Shown: one piece after another, positions 17,388 through 23,351 of the stretch
Numbering within the stretch: the first letter of the stretch is position 1
How the letters are laid out: the number at the start of each line of letters is the position of its first letter
Assembly (NCBI GenBank): GCA_021816155.1
Contig: JAKAZA010000029.1
Location: 1 to 32,354, forward strand
Direction of reading: 5' to 3'
Origin: Pseudomonadota bacterium
GTDB taxonomy: Bacteria; Pseudomonadota; Alphaproteobacteria; Caulobacterales; Caulobacteraceae
DNA length: 32,354 bases
Notes under the pieces: model-generated
What the model saw: only the letters and a program-made list of their open reading frames with translations
Databases searched by the model: none
What the model was told of the DNA's origin: nothing
Position numbers and translations under genes: made by a program

Positions 17388-18439
17388 CCTGCGGGGCGCG
17401 TCCCGGCGCTGTCACCCCGGCGGAGGCGGGAAAGGTAGTCGCGCGGCGCCTCGCCGAACCGTCTTCGGAACCAGTGGCTGAAGCCGCTCTGGTCAGGGAA
17501 GCCGGCGAGATCGGAAATCTCGCCGAGCGCGCGTCCGGCGGCCATCATGGAGAGCGCCAGCTCGCGGCGCTTCTCGTCGAGCAGCGCGTGGTAGCCGCAG
17601 CCTTCGCGGGCGAGGCGGCGGTGCAGGGTGCGCCGGTCGACGCCAAGACGTCGCGCCACCTCGTCCGCCGAGCAGACGCCGGTCGGCAGCAGCAACACGA
17701 TGAGCTCGCCGACGGCGTCGCGGGCGCGGCGCCGTCGTGCGCCGGCGGCTTCCTCCGCCAGGCGCCGGGCTGGCTGCGCCGCCGGCGCGGCGCCGGCGAG
17801 CTGACGGTCCAGATCGCGGCGCGCGAGGACGAGACCGTCCAGTTCCGCCCGGAACTGCGGCGCCGCGCCGAACACCCGGCGGTGCGCGGCGAGGTCGGCC
17901 GGAGGGCCGTGCCGCAGCAGCACCTGGTCGGGCCGCCAGGCCTCGCCCAGCAACCCCCGGAGCGTCTCGGTCAGGACGCCGACGGCGAGCTCGACCGCCT
18001 GGCGCGAGACGCGACGCCCGCCGGCCTGGATCACAAGGCGCGCGACCGCGATGTCGCCATCCAGCTCCAAAGCCAGCGACAGCGCCTCGTTGTGCAGCCA
18101 CAAGAACTGGCCGAGGACCTCGAGCGCCTTGCGCATCGTGGGTTGCTCCCGCGCGATCGCGCCGACCGGGCCGAGGTTCGAGAGGCGGCGCGTGGCCGCG
18201 AGGCGCAGGCCGAAATCCTCGGCGCCGCCCGCCCTGGCCGAGCGTTCGAGCAACCGTCCGACCGCGTCGCTTGCGATCATCAGGTCCGGGTCGGCGAGCG
18301 CCTCCGCCGGAGCGCCCGCCTCGATCGCCATCCGCACCGGGTCCAGGCCGAGCGAGCGCGCCAGCTCGGCGTAACCGACGAGGCTTGCGCTGCGGATCAG
18401 TTGCGTCGCGGGTGCGGAAGACGCCTCCATGTCCCGCAT
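17372..18439 (-). CDS. AraC-family transcriptional regulator (arabinose-binding-domain type)
   Basis: 355 residues; the start could be the ATG at 18439 or the one at 18430, and neither has a good ribosome site. The N-terminal 200 or so residues match the ligand-binding domain of the OruR/ArgR-like subgroup (Pfam Arabinose_bd), including LGPVGAIAREQPTMRKALEVLGQFLWLHNEA. The C-terminal 100 residues hold the double HTH: SADEVARRLGVDRRTLHRRLAREG and ISDLAGFPDQSGFSHWFRRRFGEAPRDYL. It is divergent from the TauD-type dioxygenase with a 60-base gap, so it most likely controls that gene and perhaps the whole phosphonate region. That link is inference. Confidence 0.9.
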   Translation of the reverse strand: MRDMEASSAPATQLIRSASLVGYAELARSLGLDPVRMAIEAGAPAEALADPDLMIASDAVGRLLERSARAGGAEDFGLRLAATRRLSNLGPVGAIAREQPTMRKALEVLGQFLWLHNEALSLALELDGDIAVARLVIQAGGRRVSRQAVELAVGVLTETLRGLLGEAWRPDQVLLRHGPPADLAAHRRVFGAAPQFRAELDGLVLARRDLDRQLAGAAPAAQPARRLAEEAAGARRRRARDAVGELIVLLLPTGVCSADEVARRLGVDRRTLHRRLAREGCGYHALLDEKRRELALSMMAAGRALGEISDLAGFPDQSGFSHWFRRRFGEAPRDYLSRLRRGDSAGTRPAGYDLT

Positions 18440-18499
18440 TTACAAGCACGCCCGGCGCCGCGCCGCTACTTCGATGGCGGAAGCCTTCAGGAGGAACCG

Positions 18500-19378
18500 A
18501 TGCACTGGCAGGGCCGCGAAGCCGTCGAGGCGTTGATCGAGACGCAGCACGAGCCGTACGAAACGATCATGGTTCGCCCGCTCACCCCCGTGATCGGGGC
18601 CGAGATCGAGGGGGTCGACCTTTCGGGGGAGCTCTCCAATCTCCAGTTCGCCGAGGTGCGCCGCGCGCTCCTGGAGCATCTGGTGATCGTGTTTCGTGAC
18701 CAGCATCTGACCGCCGAAGACCACAAGCGGTTCGGGCGTCGGTTCGGCAAGCTGCACGTGCATCCCCTGCAGGCGATGCGCGAGGGCGATCCCGAGCGGC
18801 TGGTGATCAAGGCCGACAAGGACTCGAAATCGGTGGCGGGCGAAGGCTGGCATTGCGACGTCACCTGCGATGCGGAGCCGCCGATGGGTTCGCTGCTCTA
18901 CCTTACCGAGACGCCCAGCATCGGCTCCGGCGGCGACACGCTCTTCGCCAACATGTACCTGGCCTACGAGATGCTCTCGGCGCCGATGAAGGCGCTCCTT
19001 GAGCCGCTGACCGCCGTCCACGACGGTGCGATCCCCTGGGTGCAGGGCTACGGCTACCGCCCCAACGAGACGTTCCAGAAGAACGAGCATCCGGTCGTGG
19101 TCCGCCACCCGGAGACGGGGCGCAAACTTCTCTACGTGAACCGGGGCTTCACCTCGCACATCCGCGAGCTGGCCAGGTTCGAGAGCAGCGCGGTGCTGGA
19201 AATGCTCTACCGGCATATCGAGACGCAGCCGTCCCTGGCCTGCCGGGTGCGCTGGACGCCGAACACGCTGGTCTTCTGGGACAACCGCTGCACCCAGCAC
19301 CAGGCGATCTGGGACTATTACCCCCTGGACCGCGCCGGCTACCGCGTCTCGATCATCGGCGAGCGTCCAGCGGCCTGA
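18500..19378 (+). CDS. TauD/TfdA-family Fe(II)/2-oxoglutarate dioxygenase
   Basis: 292 residues from the ATG at 18500, with a textbook CAGGAGGAA ribosome site; the much longer open frame upstream is the antisense of araC. The family hydroxylates a carbon next to a sulfonate, ether, ammonium or similar group using O2 and 2-oxoglutarate. The iron triad is His118 and Asp120 (WHCD) and His267 (TQHQAIWD), with Arg282 near the end as the 2-oxoglutarate anchor. The substrate is not visible. TmpA and other dioxygenases hydroxylate the alpha carbon of aminoethylphosphonates ahead of a PhnZ-type enzyme; the PhnZ-like gene at 28108-28656 makes that role attractive here. Taurine or an aryloxy acid are alternatives. 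Confidence 0.9.
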   Translation: MHWQGREAVEALIETQHEPYETIMVRPLTPVIGAEIEGVDLSGELSNLQFAEVRRALLEHLVIVFRDQHLTAEDHKRFGRRFGKLHVHPLQAMREGDPERLVIKADKDSKSVAGEGWHCDVTCDAEPPMGSLLYLTETPSIGSGGDTLFANMYLAYEMLSAPMKALLEPLTAVHDGAIPWVQGYGYRPNETFQKNEHPVVVRHPETGRKLLYVNRGFTSHIRELARFESSAVLEMLYRHIETQPSLACRVRWTPNTLVFWDNRCTQHQAIWDYYPLDRAGYRVSIIGERPAA

Positions 19379-19385
19379 ACGAGGA

Positions 19386-21023
19386 TCAGGGCGTTGCGGC
19401 GACCCGGGTTCCGGCCGCGGCGCGCTGGGCCCAGGGATAGTCGGCCTTGCCGTTGGCGGCGCGGCGGACCTTGTCCACCACCACGAGGCGTCGCGGCGCC
19501 TTGTAGCCTGCGATGCGGCTGCGCACGAACGCCATGAGCTCCGCCTCGTCTAGCGCGCGGCCGGGCGCCAGCGACAGCACCGCCGTAATCCGCTGGCCGA
19601 AGCGCTCGTCCGGTTCGCCGACGACAAGGCAATCCTCGACGTCGGGGTGGGCCTTCAACGCCTCCTCGACCTCCTCGGGAAAGACCTTCTCGCCGCCGGT
19701 GTTGATACAGTTGGAGCCGCGGCCCATCAGGATCAGCGAGCCGTCCGCGGCGACCTTGGCGTAGTCGCCGGGGAACGAGTAGCGGTGGCCGCCGATCACG
19801 CGGAAGGTGCGCGCGCTCTTCTCCGGATCCTTGTAGTAGCCCTGCGGCGCCGCGCCGCCATTGGCGATCAGGCCGATCCTGTCCGAGCCGGGCTCGATTT
19901 CCTGGTCGTTCTCGTCGAACACCTTGGTGAGAGGATGGCGCGCGAACACCGCGGTCGGGCCGGGCGGGTTGGCGCGCGAGACGATCGAGACGCCCATCGA
20001 GCCCTCTGTGGCGGCGATCACGTCGTTGATGGTGACGTCCGCGTGCCGCAGGAGGCCAGCCTTGGTCTCGTGCGAGAACATCACGCCGGCGCTGAAGATC
20101 GATCGCAACGATCCGAGGTCGTAGGGCCGGCCGGCGGCCTCGGCGGCGTCGAGCGCGGCCAGCATCGGGCGGGCGAACGTATCGCCGACGATAGCCATGT
20201 GCGTGATCCGCTCCGCCCCGACCGTCCGCCAGATCGCGTCGGGATCGAAGTGCTCGTTGCGGCGGGTGACCGCGCAACCGGCGGCGAGCTGCGGGTTGTG
20301 CGCGCCGCCCGTCAGACCGGTCCCGTGCATCAGCGGGCAGGCGACGTAGCTGACCGGCGCCGCGCCCATCGCATGGAGGCGCCGGAATCCCTCGATCAAC
20401 TCTTCGCGGCCCTGCGGCCGCGGCAGCTTCGCGCTGTTGAAGGCCTGCGTCACGCCGGCGAGGGCTCGGTCGGCCTGATGCGACATGACGCCCTTGGGCA
20501 TCCCCGTGGTGCCGCCGGTGTAGACGATGAAGATGTCGTCCTCGGCGTAGTCCTGGCGCGTAAGCGGTGCGTGGGCCGCGATCACCTCCTCGAAGCGCGA
20601 CGCGCCTTCCAGATGGCGGCCGGACCCGTCTTCGATCTCGATCAGCGTACGCAGCATCGGCAGCTGGGCGCGGATCGCCTCGACGCGCGGGCCGAACTGC
20701 GCGGCGAACACCAGCGCCTCGGCGTCCGCGTTGGCCAGGAGGTACGCGAGTTCGCCCTCTGTGTAGCGGTAGTTGACGTTGAACGGCGTCGCGCGGGCCT
20801 TGAAGGCCCCGTAGTAGGCCTCGAGAAACTCGCTGCAATTGTAGCTGTAGACCGCGATCTTGCCGCCCGGCCCGTGCCCGGCCGCGACGAGCGCGCCGGC
20901 CAGCCGCGCCGCCCGGTCCTCGTAATCGCGCCAGCGTCGCCGCACCCGCTCGTCCGCCACCGCCGGCGCATCGGGAACCGCGTCGGCGACCGCATCCCAC
21001 ACCGCCGCCAGATGCCACTTCAT
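19386..21023 (-). CDS. Acyl-CoA synthetase (AMP-binding, FadD-like)
   Basis: 545 residues from the ATG at 21023-21021, preceded by AGGGGAAA; the open frame beyond it is a shadow. The enzyme activates a carboxylic acid as acyl-AMP and transfers it to CoA. The adenylation P-loop is IVYTGGTTGMPKGV (about 166-179). The A8 hinge and core run through GRGSNCINTGGEKVFPEEVEEAL, and the C-terminal catalytic lysine lies in ANGKADY. DYAKVAADGSLILMGRG precedes the hinge as usual. It is convergent with the dioxygenase (7-base gap) and divergent from the FAD oxidoreductase. It may be unrelated to phosphonate use. The acid chain length cannot be read. Confidence 0.9.
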   Translation of the reverse strand: MKWHLAAVWDAVADAVPDAPAVADERVRRRWRDYEDRAARLAGALVAAGHGPGGKIAVYSYNCSEFLEAYYGAFKARATPFNVNYRYTEGELAYLLANADAEALVFAAQFGPRVEAIRAQLPMLRTLIEIEDGSGRHLEGASRFEEVIAAHAPLTRQDYAEDDIFIVYTGGTTGMPKGVMSHQADRALAGVTQAFNSAKLPRPQGREELIEGFRRLHAMGAAPVSYVACPLMHGTGLTGGAHNPQLAAGCAVTRRNEHFDPDAIWRTVGAERITHMAIVGDTFARPMLAALDAAEAAGRPYDLGSLRSIFSAGVMFSHETKAGLLRHADVTINDVIAATEGSMGVSIVSRANPPGPTAVFARHPLTKVFDENDQEIEPGSDRIGLIANGGAAPQGYYKDPEKSARTFRVIGGHRYSFPGDYAKVAADGSLILMGRGSNCINTGGEKVFPEEVEEALKAHPDVEDCLVVGEPDERFGQRITAVLSLAPGRALDEAELMAFVRSRIAGYKAPRRLVVVDKVRRAANGKADYPWAQRAAAGTRVAATP

Positions 21024-21091
21024 GCCGTTTCCCCTGCGTGCTTTCTTCGCCTCATCTAACGGCCGCGAACCCAGGTCGACAATCGGCCGCC

Positions 21092-21105
21092 CGGCGGAAC
21101 CGCCG
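21092..21105. promoter_or_regulatory. Palindrome in the divergent acyl-CoA synthetase / FAD oxidoreductase region
   Basis: CGGCGG, AA, CCGCCG form a 14-base palindrome with six-base arms, 85 bases before the FAD oxidoreductase ATG. It is a candidate operator, but short GC-only palindromes arise easily by chance in this DNA. Confidence 0.22.
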
Positions 21106-21123
21106 CCCACCCTCAGGAGGAGG

Positions 21124-21180
21124 ATGATTGTGTCAAAGACGGCGCCTATACGGGGCTGTCCGCAGGTCGGGGAAACATGA
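21124..21180 (+). CDS. Possible 18-residue leader ORF before the FAD oxidoreductase
   Basis: An 18-codon ORF starts at ATG 21124, directly after AGGAGGAGG (21115-21123), the best ribosome-binding sequence in this intergenic region. The spacing suits the in-frame GTG at 21130 better than the ATG. Its TGA overlaps the FAD oxidoreductase ATG as ATGA, the usual layout of translational coupling. The FAD gene itself has only a weak GGGGAA site. The peptide (MIVSKTAPIRGCPQVGET) matches nothing I know. It could be a leader peptide that delivers ribosomes to the next gene, or a chance ORF. Confidence 0.4.
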   Translation: MIVSKTAPIRGCPQVGET

Positions 21181-22322
21181 CGACACAAGCCTTCGATCTC
21201 GCCGTGGTCGGCGGCGGCGTCATCGGGCTGGCGCACGCCTACGTCGCGGCGCGCGCCGGCCGGCGCGTGGCGGTGATCGAGCGTGACGCCCACGCCAACG
21301 GCGCCTCGATCCGCAACTTCGGCTTTGTCACGGTGACCGGCCAGGCGCGGGGCGACGGCTGGCGCCTGGCGCGACGCACGCGGGATGTCTGGGCCGACGT
21401 GGCTCCCAAGGCGCGGATTCCGCTCGAGCATCGCGGCCTCTGGCTCACCGCCCGGTCGAACGAGGCCGTCGCGGTGGTCGAGGCGTTCCTGGCGACCGAG
21501 ATGGGCGACGGATGCCGGTTCGCGGACGCGGCGACGTTCCGGCGCGAGAGCGGCGGTCTTGGCGGAGCGGACCTGAAGGGCGCGCTCTTCAGCCCCCACG
21601 AGGTGCGCGTCGAGTCGCGCGCCGCGATCCCGCGTCTCGCAGCTTGGCTCGCCGAGGCGATGGGCGTGACGTTCTTCAACGAGACCGTGGTGTTCGAGGC
21701 GGCGCCGCCAGCCCTCGGGACCTCGCGCGGCCGGATCGAGGCCGGCGCCGTCGTCGTCTGCCCCGGCGACGACTTCGTCACGCTCTATCCGGACCGCATC
21801 GCGGCCTACGCCCTGCGCAAGTGCCGGCTATCGATGCTGAAACTCGCCGACCCTGGCTTCAGGCTGCCCGCGGCGCTCATGTCGGACCTCGGCCTCGTGC
21901 GCTACCAGGGCTACGCGGAGCTCCCCGAGGCGCGGGCGCTCGAGGCGCGGTTGCGGGCCGAGCACCCCGACTGCTTCGCGAACGGCGTCCACCTCATCGT
22001 GGCGCAGGGCGCCGACGGCGGCCTGATCGTTGGCGACAGCCACCACTACGACCATCTGCCGGCCCCGTTCGCCCCGGCCGAAGCCGAGCGCTGCATCCTT
22101 GAGGAGTACGCCCGTGCGACCGGCCGCGCCGCGCCGCCAGCACTCGAACGCTGGACCGGCGTCTATGCGGTCGCGGACGATCGCAGCTACCTGATCGACG
22201 CGCCGGCTGACGGCGTGCGGCTGGTGATCGTGACCAGCGGCACGGGCGCCTCCACCGGCTTCGCCATCGCCGAGCGCGTGCTGGGCGACCTGATGGGTCT
22301 CGAAGTGGGGACGACGGCATGA
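21177..22322 (+). CDS. FAD-dependent amine oxidoreductase of phosphonate operons (HpnW/PbfD-like)
   Basis: 381 residues. The N-terminal dinucleotide fold is VVGGGVIGLAHAY (10-22), and ERDAHANGASIRNFGFV (about 35-51) with its RNFG is characteristic of the family proposed as HpnW (TIGR03364), DAAO-type flavoproteins encoded beside phosphonatases. DRSYLIDAP and TSGTGASTGFAIAERV near the end complete the FAD site. The predicted reaction is oxidation of 2-aminoethylphosphonate or an N-methyl or hydroxy derivative to phosphonoacetaldehyde; I recall the name PbfD for members shown to do this. Its last 4 bases overlap phnX (ATGA), so product and next substrate match. It would replace the usual PhnW transaminase, which is absent here. 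Confidence 0.82.
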   Translation: MTTQAFDLAVVGGGVIGLAHAYVAARAGRRVAVIERDAHANGASIRNFGFVTVTGQARGDGWRLARRTRDVWADVAPKARIPLEHRGLWLTARSNEAVAVVEAFLATEMGDGCRFADAATFRRESGGLGGADLKGALFSPHEVRVESRAAIPRLAAWLAEAMGVTFFNETVVFEAAPPALGTSRGRIEAGAVVVCPGDDFVTLYPDRIAAYALRKCRLSMLKLADPGFRLPAALMSDLGLVRYQGYAELPEARALEARLRAEHPDCFANGVHLIVAQGADGGLIVGDSHHYDHLPAPFAPAEAERCILEEYARATGRAAPPALERWTGVYAVADDRSYLIDAPADGVRLVIVTSGTGASTGFAIAERVLGDLMGLEVGTTA

Positions 22323-23116
22323 GCTTCCCGGTCAAAGCCGTGGTGTTCGACTGGGCGGGCACCGTGATCGACTTCGGGTGCATGGCGCCGGTCCGGGCGT
22401 TGATCGAGGTCTTCGCGGCCGAGGGCGTGGCGCTGTCTGACGCCGAGGCGCGGCGGGACATGGGCAAGGCAAAGCTCGACCACCTGCGCGCGCTGCTCGC
22501 CGACCCTGACGTGGCCCCGCGCTGGCGGGTGTTGAAGGGCGCGGCGGCGACCGACGCCGACGTGGCTCGTCTGTACGCCCGCCTCGAGCCGGCGATGAAG
22601 GCCGCCGCGGCGGCCGCTGCGACCCTGATCCCCGGCGCCGCCGGGACTGTCGCCGAGCTGCGCGCACTGGGCGTGAAGATCGGCTCGGGCACAGGCTACA
22701 CGCGCGAGATGATGGGGCCGATCCTGCCGCGCGCCGCGGAGCAAGGCTACGCGCCCGACGTAGTGGTCTGCGCCGGCGAGACGCCGAGCGGCCGTCCGTC
22801 GCCGCTTATGACCTGGAAGGCGCTGATCGAACTCGACGCCTGGCCCGCCAGGGCCTGCGTCAAGGTCGACGACGCGGCTGTGGGGATCGAGGAAGGGCGG
22901 CTGGCCGGCTGCTGGACGGTCGGCGTCTCGGCCTCAGGCAATGGCATGGGCCTCGACCGTCCCGCCTATCTCTCGCTGCCCGCCGCGGAGCGCGCCGCGC
23001 GGCTGGCCGGCGCTGAACGGGAGCTGCGCGCGGCGGGAGCCGATTTCGTGATCGAGGACGTCTCGCAGCTGATCCCCGTCGTGCGCCAGATCGCAGAGCG
23101 CATCGCCGCCGGTTGA
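22319..23116 (+). CDS. phnX: Phosphonoacetaldehyde hydrolase (phosphonatase)
   Basis: 265 residues; the ATG overlaps the FAD oxidoreductase stop. PhnX hydrolyses phosphonoacetaldehyde to acetaldehyde and phosphate. It is a HAD enzyme that forms an imine with the substrate through a cap-domain lysine. Visible are the nucleophile Asp11 in VFDWAGTVIDFG, Schiff-base lysine Lys52 in MGKAKLDHLRALL, the GSGTGYTREMM loop, GYAPDVVVCAGETPSGRPSP, and the acidic KVDDAAVGIEEGRLAGCWTVGV that binds Mg2+. All catalytic elements are present and the length is normal, so it should be active. It is the clearest evidence that the region degrades phosphonates. Confidence 0.94.
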   Translation: MSFPVKAVVFDWAGTVIDFGCMAPVRALIEVFAAEGVALSDAEARRDMGKAKLDHLRALLADPDVAPRWRVLKGAAATDADVARLYARLEPAMKAAAAAAATLIPGAAGTVAELRALGVKIGSGTGYTREMMGPILPRAAEQGYAPDVVVCAGETPSGRPSPLMTWKALIELDAWPARACVKVDDAAVGIEEGRLAGCWTVGVSASGNGMGLDRPAYLSLPAAERAARLAGAERELRAAGADFVIEDVSQLIPVVRQIAERIAAG

Positions 23117-23123
23117 GGCCGAC

Positions 23124-23145
23124 CGCACGACGGGACCTCCGTGCG
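23124..23145 (+). terminator. Small hairpin after phnX
   Basis: CGCACG (23124-23129) pairs with CGTGCG (23140-23145) over a ten-base loop, 8 bases after the phnX stop. GTGCG can instead pair with CGCAC at 23153-23157, so two mutually exclusive stems are possible. No T-run follows. It could mark the end of the phnX message, but may be chance in GC-rich DNA. Confidence 0.25.
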
Positions 23146-23179
23146 CCGCCGTCGCACAAGTGTCGGCAAATATTCAATT

Positions 23180-23201
23180 CGGTGAAATACAAGCTTCACC
23201 G
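23180..23201. promoter_or_regulatory. Perfect inverted repeat, candidate operator for the TonB receptor
   Basis: CGGTGAA (23180-23186) and TTCACCG (23195-23201) are perfect inverted copies separated by eight bases. The site lies in a locally AT-richer stretch 150 bases before the receptor ATG. The 22-base dyad has the size of a dimeric repressor or activator site. The same element was not seen elsewhere in the window. Confidence 0.45.
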
Positions 23202-23246
23202 TAGCGTTATGCCCCGAGCTCATAGAACCATCAGGAACAAGCTGGC

Positions 23247-23265
23247 TCGCGATAGCTGATCGCGA
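23247..23265. promoter_or_regulatory. Second perfect inverted repeat upstream of the TonB receptor
   Basis: TCGCGAT (23247-23253) and ATCGCGA (23259-23265) are perfect inverted copies around AGCTG. It lies 86 bases before the receptor ATG and could be an operator or, if transcribed, a seven-base-pair hairpin with a five-base loop in the leader RNA. Its sequence differs from the dyad at 23180. Confidence 0.45.
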
Positions 23266-23351
23266 CCCGGGCTGAACTTGCGCGCGGAGACGGGGGTCAG
23301 AGGCGCGCCACACGTGACCGATCTGATTGGCGAAAGCTTGGGGGCTTACCA

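Noticed and set aside
17474-18499. 342-codon N-terminal extension of the dioxygenase
   Set aside because: It is antisense to the AraC gene, and a strong ribosome site sits directly before the ATG at 18500.
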